From assembly GCF_003201875.1 (NCBI RefSeq), contig NZ_QJKD01000030.1, positions 1-46,820 of the forward strand: a stretch of 46,820 nt of DNA, given 5' to 3'. This document shows positions 30,967 to 40,433 of this stretch, in pieces. The notes under the pieces are model-generated. The model was not told the origin of the DNA, did not search any database, and was given only the letters and a program-made list of their open reading frames with translations. The position numbers and the translations under genes are program-made. Source of the stretch: Hungatella effluvii. Lineage in GTDB: Bacteria > Bacillota > Clostridia > Lachnospirales > Lachnospiraceae. How positions within the stretch are numbered: position 1 is the stretch's first letter; each line of letters begins with the position of its first letter.

Positions 30967-31004
30967 TACACGCTGTCATCCAACTGATAAAGGAAAGACG
31001 GAAT

Positions 31005-33680
31005 ATGAAGCAGAATGACTATTTTATAGAAGAATCGGAGCGTGTAATACAAGAGAGAACGGCAGATGGACAGCTTTATATACTTTATACCGACATCACG
31101 GATTTTCATCTGGTTAATTACATTTACGGAAATGAAATCGGGGATTCCCTTTTGCAGGAAATGAATCATTTCCTGGACAGACGGCCCAATATTCTGTTGT
31201 GCCGCCGCTTGTTTGCCGACTTTTTTGTAGGACTCTATTTCCTGGAAAATGGACAGGAGATCGGCGAAATAATCAGCAGATTGGACGGAGAACTGCAGGA
31301 ATTCCTCACGGATCTGCAGTCGAGATATCCTGCATGCCGATTAAAAGCGGCCTGCGGGCTCTGCCTCATTGAGCATGATAATATCGCGCAGGCCATCGAC
31401 AATGCAAATCTGGCGCGCAAAATATCAAAAAATCAGTATTCCTTCAAAACCGTGGTTTACGATCATTCCATGAAGGATCAGATCACAGCCGTGCATGAAA
31501 ATGAACTGGAAATCTACAATGCGCTCCATGAAAACCGGTTCTGTTTCTATTTGCAGCCGAAGGTGGATCTGACGAACGGGATGATCATAGGGGCGGAGGC
31601 GCTGGCAAGGCGTATCGGCGATGACGGGACTGTAATTCCGCCCGATAAATTTATGGATCTGATGGAATCGAAGGGATCCGTGATTGAATTGGATCAGATC
31701 ATCTGCCGACAGGTCTGTGAGTTCCTGAAAGACCGGATGGACCGGGGATTGTCGGTTGTTTGCATTTCGGTCAATTTGTCGCGTCTCCATATACGAAATC
31801 CCGAATCGGCAGATGTGTTCCACCAGATTGTGGCCGAATATGGGATTCCACCCGAGCTTCTGGAATTTGAACTGACGGAGACCATTCTGCTGGAGGAATT
31901 CGCCGGGGCCAAGCATCTGATCGATAAACTGAGAGCTTACGGCCATCACGTCTCCATCGATGATTTTGGTTCCGGATACGCAGGAATTAATGTATGGCAG
32001 GAACTGAACTTCGACTGCCTGAAGCTGGACCGCAAGTTTTTGTCCGATGATGAGCTGTTGAAGAAACGCAACCGGGCGCTCGTTCCCAATATTATCAACA
32101 TCGCCCACCGCCTCCATGTCCAGGTACTGTGTGAGGGCGCGGAAACGGAGGAACAGTGTCTCTATCTGCTCCGGCTGGGCTGCACCGTCGTGCAGGGATT
32201 CTACTTCTCAAAACCGCTGCCCCCGGAGGAACTGTGCCAGGTCTGTGAATGTCAGGACGGAAAATATCCGCTTCCCGCGCTGCTGTGCTCCGATAAGTCA
32301 GAACACCAGTCCGGGCAGGCGAACGAGGCGGATGCCGGAGGCAAGGCGCAGAGTAAGATTAAAAATTATGTTATTGTCATTCTTTGCTGTGCACTTTTCC
32401 TGGGAGTCTGCATCACAGGTGTGATGACCGTGAACCGAAACAGGACGCAGAAGGAATTTACCAGCATGATAATCGAAACTCTGAACGCTTACACTGCGGG
32501 ACAGCGCGAAAATACCCTGACGGAAATCGATGGTGTTGTGAATACACTGCAGTCGTTTGCCGTGTTGGTTTTGGAAAATGATGAGCCGGGGTTTATCAAT
32601 ACATTTTTGAGTGCGCTGAATAAGGTGAGTCCGAAGATTCAGTATACCTATTATACTTACGAAATGTATCAGGAACTGATTACGAGCGGGGAGGCAAGGC
32701 CGGAGGACAGAGAAATTTTAGAACGTCTGAAACTGGGCGAGACAGTGGTGACAGATATCATTTATTCTGAACGGCTGGGAGACATCTACTGTGTCGGAGT
32801 CGGGGTTCCTGTGATGAAGGATGGGGTGTTCATTGGCACGGTGCAGGGGATTATCAACGCAGAGGCTCTGATATCTACAGAGCTGTTTGACCCGGGGCTG
32901 GGAGAGATATGCAATGTATTTCTTACTGACGGGGACAGCAGGATTCTTCCGATCCGGGAGCCGAATGGAAGAGGCGTTGGTGAGAACCTCCTGGAACTTT
33001 TAGATATCTATGGAGTAAAAAAAGAGGTGATAGAGGAGCTTCATGACGCCTATGACGCAGGGGATTCCCAGGCAAGAAGCGTCCGGGCAGGCAGATTTGA
33101 CGGAAGTCCGTATTACTTATCCATGACCGGGCTGAGATATAACAACTGGTATCTGGTCGTCTGTTTGAAGGCCGATGCTGCAACCATGCATTTGCGCTAT
33201 ATTGTGAACAATATGATGTGGAGTATCGCCGGGCTGATTGCGGCGGTTGCCCTGGTTTCGGCGGCAATGATTCTTTTCTGGGTGAGAGTTCAGAGCAGGA
33301 TTTCCTTAGAACAGCAGCGATATCTTCTGCTGGAACACTTTTCAGATACGGTACTGTTTGACTATGACTGCAGGCACGATACCATCCGCTTCACCTCCAA
33401 TGCATCGAAGCTTTTAAAGATCAGGGAGCTGACACAGAACCATTTTCTGAATGGGCTGGACCGGGCGTTTATTTACGCGGGAGATCAGGAGGAGGTTCAG
33501 CGTGTACTGAGCGGTCAGACTGGCGGGGAATACGGCGAAATCCGAGTGCGCGTGATACGCCCGGATACCGAAGAATACTTCTGGTGTCTGGTGCAGTATC
33601 AGAATCTGTATAAGAGCAGCGTCATAGATTCCATTATTGGAAAGATAACGGATATTGATGAGCGTATGCCGCATGAATAA
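31005..33680 (+). CDS. EAL-domain phosphodiesterase with C-terminal membrane sensor and PAS
   Basis: The start is ATG 31005 with AAAGGAAAG upstream; the frame extends to 30807 but runs through the inverted-repeat segment. The 891-residue protein opens with a degenerate GGDEF fold (FADFF at 70-74 in place of GGDEF). An EAL domain follows with EAL at 198-200, ELTETILLEE, DDFGSGYA and CEGAETEEQ, all key residues present, so c-di-GMP hydrolysis is expected. After a linker come a membrane segment (454-476), an extracytoplasmic Cache-like region, a second segment (737-760) and a C-terminal PAS-like domain. Sensors usually precede the output; here they follow it. A terminator lies at 33711. Upstream DNA suggests a switchable leader. 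Confidence 0.92.
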   Translation: MKQNDYFIEESERVIQERTADGQLYILYTDITDFHLVNYIYGNEIGDSLLQEMNHFLDRRPNILLCRRLFADFFVGLYFLENGQEIGEIISRLDGELQEFLTDLQSRYPACRLKAACGLCLIEHDNIAQAIDNANLARKISKNQYSFKTVVYDHSMKDQITAVHENELEIYNALHENRFCFYLQPKVDLTNGMIIGAEALARRIGDDGTVIPPDKFMDLMESKGSVIELDQIICRQVCEFLKDRMDRGLSVVCISVNLSRLHIRNPESADVFHQIVAEYGIPPELLEFELTETILLEEFAGAKHLIDKLRAYGHHVSIDDFGSGYAGINVWQELNFDCLKLDRKFLSDDELLKKRNRALVPNIINIAHRLHVQVLCEGAETEEQCLYLLRLGCTVVQGFYFSKPLPPEELCQVCECQDGKYPLPALLCSDKSEHQSGQANEADAGGKAQSKIKNYVIVILCCALFLGVCITGVMTVNRNRTQKEFTSMIIETLNAYTAGQRENTLTEIDGVVNTLQSFAVLVLENDEPGFINTFLSALNKVSPKIQYTYYTYEMYQELITSGEARPEDREILERLKLGETVVTDIIYSERLGDIYCVGVGVPVMKDGVFIGTVQGIINAEALISTELFDPGLGEICNVFLTDGDSRILPIREPNGRGVGENLLELLDIYGVKKEVIEELHDAYDAGDSQARSVRAGRFDGSPYYLSMTGLRYNNWYLVVCLKADAATMHLRYIVNNMMWSIAGLIAAVALVSAAMILFWVRVQSRISLEQQRYLLLEHFSDTVLFDYDCRHDTIRFTSNASKLLKIRELTQNHFLNGLDRAFIYAGDQEEVQRVLSGQTGGEYGEIRVRVIRPDTEEYFWCLVQYQNLYKSSVIDSIIGKITDIDERMPHE

Positions 33681-33710
33681 AAGCAGCTGGCAGAACTAAA
33701 AAGTAAATGA

Positions 33711-33765
33711 TACCCTAATCGTAAGTTACAGACTTTCTTCTGAATCCTGCGATCAGGGTATTTTT
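33711..33765 (+). terminator. Intrinsic terminator after the EAL gene
   Basis: TACCCT.ATCG (33711-33721) pairs with CGAT.AGGGTA (33750-33760) with one mismatch, followed by T5. It also lies just beyond the 3' end of the small reverse-strand ORF at 33775. Confidence 0.7.
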
Positions 33766-33774
33766 ATTATGCTT

Positions 33775-33984
33775 TTAAAATAATTGATGAAGAACAAGAA
33801 GATGGTTTTGCAGCGGTTTTCCGCAGTTCGGGCAGTTTATTTTCCTGAAAATGGACCGAATCGCCGGATCGTTGTCTTCCGTGCCGCTGTAGTATATCGC
33901 CTCGGCCTCGGCCATGGGCATAATGATCGGAGCCTGATACAGATGACCGCATTCTCTGCAGCAATATATAAGCATAGGCAGCAA
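33775..33984 (-). CDS. Small zinc-ribbon-like protein
   Basis: A 69-residue ORF with a TTG start; an internal ATG at 33975 would give 66 residues. It reads YCCRECGHLYQA near the start and NCPNCGKPL near the end, two CxxC knuckles about 38 residues apart, as in zinc-ribbon proteins. The binding site is weak (GGTGGCG). Two other frames are also open here, so coding status rests mainly on the Cys pattern. Its terminator may be the hairpin at 33711-33765. Function unknown. Confidence 0.5.
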   Translation of the reverse strand: MLPMLIYCCRECGHLYQAPIIMPMAEAEAIYYSGTEDNDPAIRSIFRKINCPNCGKPLQNHLLVLHQLF

Positions 33985-34024
33985 TCTTAAGCATTCGCCA
34001 CCAAATCAGCCGTTAAATATAGGA

Positions 34025-34053
34025 TTGTTAAAAACAAGCAGACCTGATATGAT
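34025..34053 (+). promoter_or_regulatory. Predicted promoter for the YesM-YesN pair
   Basis: TTGTTA (34025-34030), a 17-base spacer and TATGAT (34048-34053). Downstream, TGATAC/GTATCA (34081-34086 and 34090-34095) forms a dyad that could be an operator. Confidence 0.55.
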
Positions 34054-34125
34054 AAATTCAGTATATCACTGCATGACCATTGATACAGCGTATCATATAA
34101 CACGTCATATTTTGGAGGGGGAAGT

Positions 34126-35868
34126 ATGCTGTCATTCGTTCGCAGATTCAATATCAGCCTGTTTAAGAAAATAATCACGCTTTTTTTAGTCGTTCTGGCG
34201 CCCATCTTTATTCTGGGCATCTATATCCGCAACTGGGGGGCCGATACCGTGCGGGAAGAATTGTCAAAGTCATCAACGGCCCAAATAGAATTTTATTTAA
34301 ATCAGCTGGAGGATGAAATTGAACGGCTCAAAATACTGCAGTATACGTGCCTGAACGACGAGCATCTTAACCGCCTTGCAGTTCAGTACAGCATTATGAG
34401 TCCGTACGATATTGTCAGCAATATGAGACAGCTTCAGGCGCGTCTTATGACTATCGTGTACAGCAGCAGCTATGTGGAAAATGTCAGTGCCCATATCTTT
34501 TCCATTGATAAGACCGTATCGTCAAACCGGGGAGTGGATGAAATAGACCCCAAGGTTTATGAACGGATCAAGGCCGCGGCCGGACTTAAGGGGGCACAGA
34601 TCATCCGGTATGAGGATGGATTATATCTTACGACTGCCTGTCCTTCGGACAATTCGGGCCAGAACAGTAACTATGTGATAGAAGTGAAACTGAATCCGGA
34701 TGTATTTGAAGAGGATTTAAAGCAGTTTAATATCTATCCGGACAGCGGATCATTTTTAATTGATCTGACGAATTCGAATGAGATTGCCATGGCAAGTACC
34801 GGAAAGTCCCTGCAGCCCCACGATATATTAGGAGATTTTGCCATATCTGGTAAAAGCGGTACCGAGCTGGGTAAAATAGATAATTACCGCTACTACTCGG
34901 TGTATGCGAAGTCGGATTATTTAAGTCTGCTGCTGCTTCGATATCTGCCGGAGAACCTGGTGTTCACGCCAATGCAGCATTTTACCAGCTGGATATGGAT
35001 ATTCATCCTTGTCTCGATAACGGTAATCGTCGTTTTTACGCTGTTTATGCATCGCTTCATCAATAAACCGATCAAAAACCTGGTAGCAGTTTTCCGTCAG
35101 GTAGAAAAGGGGAATCTGCAGATCAGTCTGAATCCGGAGGACGTCAGATCCACGGAATTTGCTTATTTATACACCAGATTCAATAAAATGGTTGAGAGCT
35201 TAAATATGCTGATCGATCAGGCATATAAGCAGAAAATTCTGACTCAGCGCGCGGAACTGAAGCAGCTTCAGGCGCAGATCAAACCTCATTTTCTGTATAA
35301 CAGTTTCTTTATCATCAATACAATGGCACAAATGGGGGATGAAAATCTGGTGGAGTTCACAAATCATTTGGGTGAGTATTACCGCTACCTTACCAGGAAT
35401 TCCACAGACATTATTCCTCTTTGTGAGGAGGTGGAGCATGCCCGCACTTATACCAGCATTCAAACCATGCGTTTTTCAAAGAATCTCGAAGTGGATTTCA
35501 GTCCATGCCCGGAAGAATTCGAACAATACCCGGTCCCGCGGCTTATCATACAGCCGCTGATCGAAAATGCCTTTGAACACGCGGTCGATAAGAGAATGAA
35601 GGATCGGATCATATCCATATCCTTTGAGATATGCCAGGACAGGCTGCATATTATTGTCGAAGACAACGGCAAAAGCCTGACGGATGAAACGCTGGCAGAA
35701 CTGCAAAATCGATTGGCAGTCCAATCGGATGATGTGGAAGTGACTGCATTGCTGAATATTAACAGACGTTTACAGTTACAGTACGATGAAACCAGCGGCG
35801 TGCTGCTTAAACGCAGCTCATTGGGAGGTCTGCGGGCAGAACTTGTATTGGGAGTGAGGAGGAGGTAA
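34126..35868 (+). CDS. YesM-type sensor histidine kinase
   Basis: A 580-residue protein starting after TTGGAGGGGG. A membrane segment lies at about 15-33, an extracytoplasmic sensor at about 34-285, then a second segment (about 287-308) and HAMP (HRFINKPIKNLVAVFRQVEK). The His_kinase domain has QAQIKPHFLYNSF with phospho-acceptor His388, and the HATPase has PLIENAFEHAV and EDNG. The second Gly of the DNGxG box is replaced (DNGKS), a mild deviation. YesM kinases sense carbohydrate, often through the partner solute-binding protein, and phosphorylate the adjacent AraC-type regulator, here 1 base downstream. It therefore very likely controls the arabinan locus. Confidence 0.93.
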   Translation: MLSFVRRFNISLFKKIITLFLVVLAPIFILGIYIRNWGADTVREELSKSSTAQIEFYLNQLEDEIERLKILQYTCLNDEHLNRLAVQYSIMSPYDIVSNMRQLQARLMTIVYSSSYVENVSAHIFSIDKTVSSNRGVDEIDPKVYERIKAAAGLKGAQIIRYEDGLYLTTACPSDNSGQNSNYVIEVKLNPDVFEEDLKQFNIYPDSGSFLIDLTNSNEIAMASTGKSLQPHDILGDFAISGKSGTELGKIDNYRYYSVYAKSDYLSLLLLRYLPENLVFTPMQHFTSWIWIFILVSITVIVVFTLFMHRFINKPIKNLVAVFRQVEKGNLQISLNPEDVRSTEFAYLYTRFNKMVESLNMLIDQAYKQKILTQRAELKQLQAQIKPHFLYNSFFIINTMAQMGDENLVEFTNHLGEYYRYLTRNSTDIIPLCEEVEHARTYTSIQTMRFSKNLEVDFSPCPEEFEQYPVPRLIIQPLIENAFEHAVDKRMKDRIISISFEICQDRLHIIVEDNGKSLTDETLAELQNRLAVQSDDVEVTALLNINRRLQLQYDETSGVLLKRSSLGGLRAELVLGVRRR

Positions 35869-35869
35869 T

Positions 35870-37567
35870 ATGTACCGGCTATTAATTGCGGATGATGAGG
35901 AAATTATTGTAAATGGGCTATATGATATTTTCTCTAATCTGGAGAATTTAGAACTGGATGTGTATAAGGCGTATTCGGGTGAGGAGGCAATCCAGTGGCT
36001 GGGGCGGACCAGGATCGACATAGCACTGACCGACATCAATATGCCGGAGATCGATGGCCTGCAGCTTCTGGATGAGATCAAGAAACGCTGGTCCTGGTGC
36101 CGCGTGATTTTCCTGACGGGACACAGTGAATTCAACTATGCATATAAGGCGATTCAATACAGTAATGTGAGATACATATTAAAGACGGAGGGATATGACA
36201 AGATTATAAAGACGGTGGAAAGTGTTGTTCAGGAGTTAAAAGATGAGAATCAAACGAATGAAATGATTCAAAACGCCAAAGATCAGATTAATCTTGCCCA
36301 GGATTTGTTTTGCCAGAAATATTTTTATGCATTGCTTAACAGCGATCATTCTTTAAAAATCAATACGGAAGAATTCGAACGGCTCTTTATCCATTTGAAA
36401 GCAGACGAACCGGTGATGCTGGTTCTGGGTGAAATACTGACGCTGCCCAGGTCGATTGATTTCTGGGAGAAAAATCAGATCATGTATTCGATCAAACAAC
36501 TGATTGTCAGATATTTTTCCATGCATGTGGACAGTCTTGCTGTCCCGCTTAAAGATGATAAGATTGCAGTTTTTGTCCAGCCGCGGAAGACACAGCCATT
36601 TTCGGATCACGAGGACGGCAGTATGAGCGTTTTCCTGAAGGGTACGCTTGAGATCGTTCAGTCGGCCTGTCGGGAGAAGCTGAATGCCCCGGTAAATTTT
36701 GCGTTGGCAGAAAGACCATGCGGGTGGAAGCAAATCGCAGAGAAGTATGTATCTCTGATGGACCTGCTTAGTCACCATATCAGTCATGATGTGGAAACCA
36801 TTCTTGACGAAAGGGATTTTAGGAAGCAGAGGCAGAACGTCGTTCCGGCTCTGGATGTAAAATCGGACCATGCGGCGGCTGAATTGCAGGGGTTATTATA
36901 CCGCAAAGATTTAAGTGATCTGTATCACTCCATCGAAACAGGGGAAGAGCAGGACTATTTTGACTCCTTAAAGAAATGGCTGGTGCCGCTCGGCGAAATA
37001 CAGGATAAAAATGATGGTATTGCATTGGAGGCATACCAGACGATTATCACCTTCTTCTTTTCCTGTATGAACCGTTCTCAGCTGGCATCTCAGTTTTCCG
37101 AATTTTACAATATAAATAAACTGCAGGACAGCGAAAGCTATGGTACCTGGAAGGAGGCGGCCAGTCATCTTCTGGAATTATTTCATAAGCTTTTTGATTT
37201 ACAGAAAGAAGAGCAGTGCAAGCGGACGAATGAAATCATAGCTTTTGTACAGCAGTATATTGAAAGCCATTTGTCGGAAGATTTGTCCCTGACGAGCCTG
37301 TCTGAAAAAACATATTTAAATTCCTCCTATCTTTCACGGCTCTATCATCAGACGACCGGCCATAAGCTTTCCAGTTTTATAGAGAATGCGCGGATAAAAA
37401 GGGCCAAGGAATTACTTGAGAACCCGTATGAGAAGATTTACGAAATCGCCAGAAAGGTTGGCTATGATACGGCCGCCTCCTTTACACGCCTGTTTAAAAA
37501 AGCAGAAGGTATGTCGCCCCAGGAATACCGGGATACGTTTCACTCTGCGAAAAGACATGAGAGTTAA
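35870..37567 (+). CDS. YesN-type response regulator, REC plus AraC HTH
   Basis: A 565-residue protein whose start is 1 base after the kinase stop. Receiver: residues 1-120, acidic pair ADDEE, phospho-acceptor Asp55 (LTDINMPEIDG) and Lys in YILKTEGYD. A long helical middle part follows. The AraC-type double helix-turn-helix lies at about 460-560 (SLTSLSEKTYLNSSYLSRLY, then YEIARKVGYDTAASFTRLFK). It should activate the solute-binding protein, permease and hydrolase genes that follow. The next promoter, with TATAAT at 37666, is the probable target. Confidence 0.94.
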   Translation: MYRLLIADDEEIIVNGLYDIFSNLENLELDVYKAYSGEEAIQWLGRTRIDIALTDINMPEIDGLQLLDEIKKRWSWCRVIFLTGHSEFNYAYKAIQYSNVRYILKTEGYDKIIKTVESVVQELKDENQTNEMIQNAKDQINLAQDLFCQKYFYALLNSDHSLKINTEEFERLFIHLKADEPVMLVLGEILTLPRSIDFWEKNQIMYSIKQLIVRYFSMHVDSLAVPLKDDKIAVFVQPRKTQPFSDHEDGSMSVFLKGTLEIVQSACREKLNAPVNFALAERPCGWKQIAEKYVSLMDLLSHHISHDVETILDERDFRKQRQNVVPALDVKSDHAAAELQGLLYRKDLSDLYHSIETGEEQDYFDSLKKWLVPLGEIQDKNDGIALEAYQTIITFFFSCMNRSQLASQFSEFYNINKLQDSESYGTWKEAASHLLELFHKLFDLQKEEQCKRTNEIIAFVQQYIESHLSEDLSLTSLSEKTYLNSSYLSRLYHQTTGHKLSSFIENARIKRAKELLENPYEKIYEIARKVGYDTAASFTRLFKKAEGMSPQEYRDTFHSAKRHES

Positions 37568-37665
37568 TACGCAGATGTAAAAATATGTGAAGACAAGAAA
37601 AAAATATAGTAAAGATGTGTTAAGAAAATCAAAAGTTGCTTGTAGAAAACGACTAAAAATACGGG

Positions 37666-37671
37666 TATAAT
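37666..37671 (+). promoter_or_regulatory. Minus-10 box of the solute-binding-protein promoter
   Basis: A perfect TATAAT lies 44 bases before the start at 37715, with only a poor -35 (TAGAAA at 37643-37648, 17 bases upstream). A weak -35 is usual for activator-dependent promoters, which fits YesN control. Confidence 0.55.
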
Positions 37672-37714
37672 AAGGGTACAAATTGGTGATAAATCATAAA
37701 ACAAGGAGGGCTAT

Positions 37715-39445
37715 ATGAGAAAACGTATTTTTAGTACCGGTATATCTGCTGTATTGATCGGCAGTATGCTGCTGACTGCCTGCGGGGGAAATAGTTCGGG
37801 TGGTTCGTCATCTTCTGCAGGTGCAGCAGGTGAAACGAGTACTGCAGCGACAGGGGACAGTTCCGCTGCTGCGGAGAGCGCGGATCCATTTGGAAAGTAT
37901 GATCCACCGATCAATATGACATTTGCACGTACGGTGGATAATGATTTGAATGACAATATTCTGCCTAAGACTCCGGGGGAGACCATCGACAGCAACAGGT
38001 GGCTGGACCTGTATTCCGATGAGCTGGGGATTGACATCAGCTATGCCTGGACGGTCAGAGGCGGTCTTAACGATGATGCCTATACACAGAAATTGAATGT
38101 TACCATTGCCTCTGGTGATTTGCCGGATGTTCTGATCGTAAACCGCACACAGCTGAAGCAGCTGGCAGAATCGGACATGATAGCAGATATGACAGAGTTT
38201 TACGACCAGTATGCCAGTGAACTGACGAGGGAGGTTTATAATTCAGAAGGACCTGGTATCCTGCAGTCGGCTACCTTTGACGGCCATTTGATGGCAGTCC
38301 CTTATGCAGATGCATCGGTGGAGAGTACACATTATCTCTGGATCCGCCAGGACTGGCTGGATAAGCTTCAATTAGACCCGCCCAAGACGATGCAGGACTT
38401 ACTGAACATTGCTGATGCGTTTACCACACGTGATCCCGATGGAAATGGAAAAGATGACACGTATGCAATGGCAGTTACAAAGGATTTATACAGCGGAGCC
38501 ATGGGCACAGAAGGCTTTTTCGCAGGTTACCATTCTTATCCCAATATGTGGGTGAAAACCGACGATGGGACATTGGCATGGGGCAGCGTGCTGCCGGAAA
38601 CCAAGGACGCGTTAAAGGCTCTTGCCGATATGTATGCGGCTGGAGAGCTCGACCCGGAATTCGGTATTAAGGATGGAGCAAAGGTTGCAGAGACGATAGC
38701 GGCAGGAAAAGTGGGAATTGACTTTGGGGAGCAGTGGAACCCGATGTATCCGCTGATCAGCAACTACCAAAATGATCCGGAAGCCGACTGGGTTGGATAT
38801 CCGATCGTATCGGCCGATGATACGCTTCCGAAGGTTCCGCAGAAATTCCGGACCCAGTGGTATTATGCAGTCCGCAAAGACTATGAGAATCCGGAAGCGG
38901 TTGTGAAGTTAATCAATATGCATCTGGAGAAAAACTGGGGCGAGGACAATGACTTTAATCACTATTACATGCCGGTAGAAAACGGAGCAGTAGGCGTATG
39001 GAAGTTCTCTCCGGTTGCACCGGCTCCGACAAATAAAAACCTCGAGGCGTTTAATGAAATCGAAAAGGCGCGCAAGCTGGGAGATATGAGCATTTTAGAG
39101 GGCGAACCTGCAGTTATTCAGACAAATCTGGAAGCTTACTATAACGGCGATACGACTCAGTGGGGCTGGGATAAGATATATGGAGAGAATGGAGTCTTTC
39201 ATGCTCTGAATGGTTATATTGAGAACGGTCAGGTGATGAGAGAAGAGTTTGTAGGCGCGCCTACACCGACGATGGTAGATAAACAATCCTCTTTAAAGAC
39301 GATGGAACTGGAAATGTTTGTCCGCATTATTATGGGTGATGTTTCCATAGATGAATTTGATAAATTCGTTGAAAACTGGAACGCTCTTGGCGGAGCTGAT
39401 ATGACAGCGGAAGTCAACGAATGGTACCAGTCCGTTAAAAACTAG
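37715..39445 (+). CDS. ABC-transporter solute-binding lipoprotein
   Basis: A 576-residue protein starting after AGGAGG. The lipobox LLTAC gives Cys23, followed by a Gly/Ser/Ala-rich linker. The mature part is a long family-1/LipO-type binding protein, with DPDGNGKDD from residue 240, an acidic loop resembling a calcium-binding loop. It delivers oligosaccharide to the two permeases that follow. The linked hydrolases suggest arabinan or arabinoxylan oligosaccharides as cargo. A strong terminator stands between it and the first permease, so it is probably made in excess over the channel, as is usual for these systems. Confidence 0.93.
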   Translation: MRKRIFSTGISAVLIGSMLLTACGGNSSGGSSSSAGAAGETSTAATGDSSAAAESADPFGKYDPPINMTFARTVDNDLNDNILPKTPGETIDSNRWLDLYSDELGIDISYAWTVRGGLNDDAYTQKLNVTIASGDLPDVLIVNRTQLKQLAESDMIADMTEFYDQYASELTREVYNSEGPGILQSATFDGHLMAVPYADASVESTHYLWIRQDWLDKLQLDPPKTMQDLLNIADAFTTRDPDGNGKDDTYAMAVTKDLYSGAMGTEGFFAGYHSYPNMWVKTDDGTLAWGSVLPETKDALKALADMYAAGELDPEFGIKDGAKVAETIAAGKVGIDFGEQWNPMYPLISNYQNDPEADWVGYPIVSADDTLPKVPQKFRTQWYYAVRKDYENPEAVVKLINMHLEKNWGEDNDFNHYYMPVENGAVGVWKFSPVAPAPTNKNLEAFNEIEKARKLGDMSILEGEPAVIQTNLEAYYNGDTTQWGWDKIYGENGVFHALNGYIENGQVMREEFVGAPTPTMVDKQSSLKTMELEMFVRIIMGDVSIDEFDKFVENWNALGGADMTAEVNEWYQSVKN

Positions 39446-39455
39446 AAAAGAGATT

Positions 39456-39497
39456 ACGAGAGGAGAGGTTTCATAAAAACTTTTCCTCTCGTTTTTT
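39456..39497 (+). terminator. Attenuating terminator between binding protein and permeases
   Basis: ACGAGAGGAGAG (39456-39467) pairs with TTTTCCTCTCGT (39481-39492), with G-U pairs near the loop, followed by a T tract to 39497. Partial read-through would set the usual excess of binding protein over permease. Confidence 0.85.
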
Positions 39498-39519
39498 AAA
39501 CAGGAAAGAGAGGGGTTCT

Positions 39520-40419
39520 ATGAAAAGCAGAAGAAAGCGGGAACTGCCGCTGCATCTGATGATTTTACCAAGTGTGATTATGCTCATTTGTTTCAGCTAT
39601 CTGCCGATGGCAGGCATTATCATTGCCTTCCAGAAGTTTATACCGGCGAAGGGACTGTTTGGAGATCAGAAATGGATTGGCTTCGATAACTTTATCTATT
39701 TGTTCAAACTGCCCAATTTCACCAGCGTGCTGTGGAATACTCTGTTTATCGCAGTCATGAAAATAATTTTCGGACTTTTAATTCCGATTGTAGTCGCCAT
39801 TCTCATCAATGAGGTGAGACATAATTCCTTGAAAAAAGGTATTCAGACGGCTATCTATCTGCCTCACTTTTTATCATGGGTGGTCTTAGGCGGCATCTTT
39901 ATCGATATACTCGCTCCGGGAGACGGACTCGTCAATCAGGTTATCAAAGCTCTGGGCGGCCAGCCGATCTTCTTTTTAGGCGATAATAAATGGTTCCCGT
40001 TTACACTGATCGTAACGGAGACCTGGAAGTCCTTCGGATATGGAACCATTGTATATCTGGCGGCAATCACAGGCATTGACTTAAGCTTATATGAAGCAGC
40101 CCAGGTTGACGGGGCTAACCGATGGAAGCAGATCTGGCATATTACGCTTCCCGGCATGCGCATGGTGATTGTGCTGTTAATGGTGCTGAGCCTTGGCAAC
40201 GTGCTGAATGCCGGATTCGACCAGGTGTTTAATATGTACAGCCCGCCTGTATATGCCAGCGGTGATATTATTGACACATTCGTTTACCGGATCGGCATGC
40301 TGGAGGCACAGTTTGGTGTGGCAACGGCGGTGGGACTGTTTAAATCAGTGATATCTCTGACTTTGATCTCAGTTTCCTACTGGTTTGCCTATAAGTTTGC
40401 AGACTATCAGCTGTTTTAG
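39520..40419 (+). CDS. Sugar ABC-transporter permease (LplB/UgpA type)
   Basis: A 299-residue protein with six membrane segments. The EAA loop reads YEAAQVDGANRWKQIWHITL, the site that docks the ATPase. AGAGAGGGG lies before the ATG. It pairs with the second permease 14 bases downstream. No ATPase gene is present in the locus, so a shared ATPase of the MsmX type encoded elsewhere is likely. Confidence 0.94.
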   Translation: MKSRRKRELPLHLMILPSVIMLICFSYLPMAGIIIAFQKFIPAKGLFGDQKWIGFDNFIYLFKLPNFTSVLWNTLFIAVMKIIFGLLIPIVVAILINEVRHNSLKKGIQTAIYLPHFLSWVVLGGIFIDILAPGDGLVNQVIKALGGQPIFFLGDNKWFPFTLIVTETWKSFGYGTIVYLAAITGIDLSLYEAAQVDGANRWKQIWHITLPGMRMVIVLLMVLSLGNVLNAGFDQVFNMYSPPVYASGDIIDTFVYRIGMLEAQFGVATAVGLFKSVISLTLISVSYWFAYKFADYQLF

Positions 40420-40433
40420 GAAAGGAGCAGTCT

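Noticed and set aside
30807..31004. N-terminal extension of the EAL protein by 66 residues
   Set aside because: It runs through the inverted repeats and the terminator, has no binding site and no domain-like sequence; ATG 31005 has a site.
33767..33994. 75-residue reverse ORF overlapping the zinc-ribbon ORF in another frame
   Set aside because: It has no motif and loses the CxxC pattern; the other frame is better supported.
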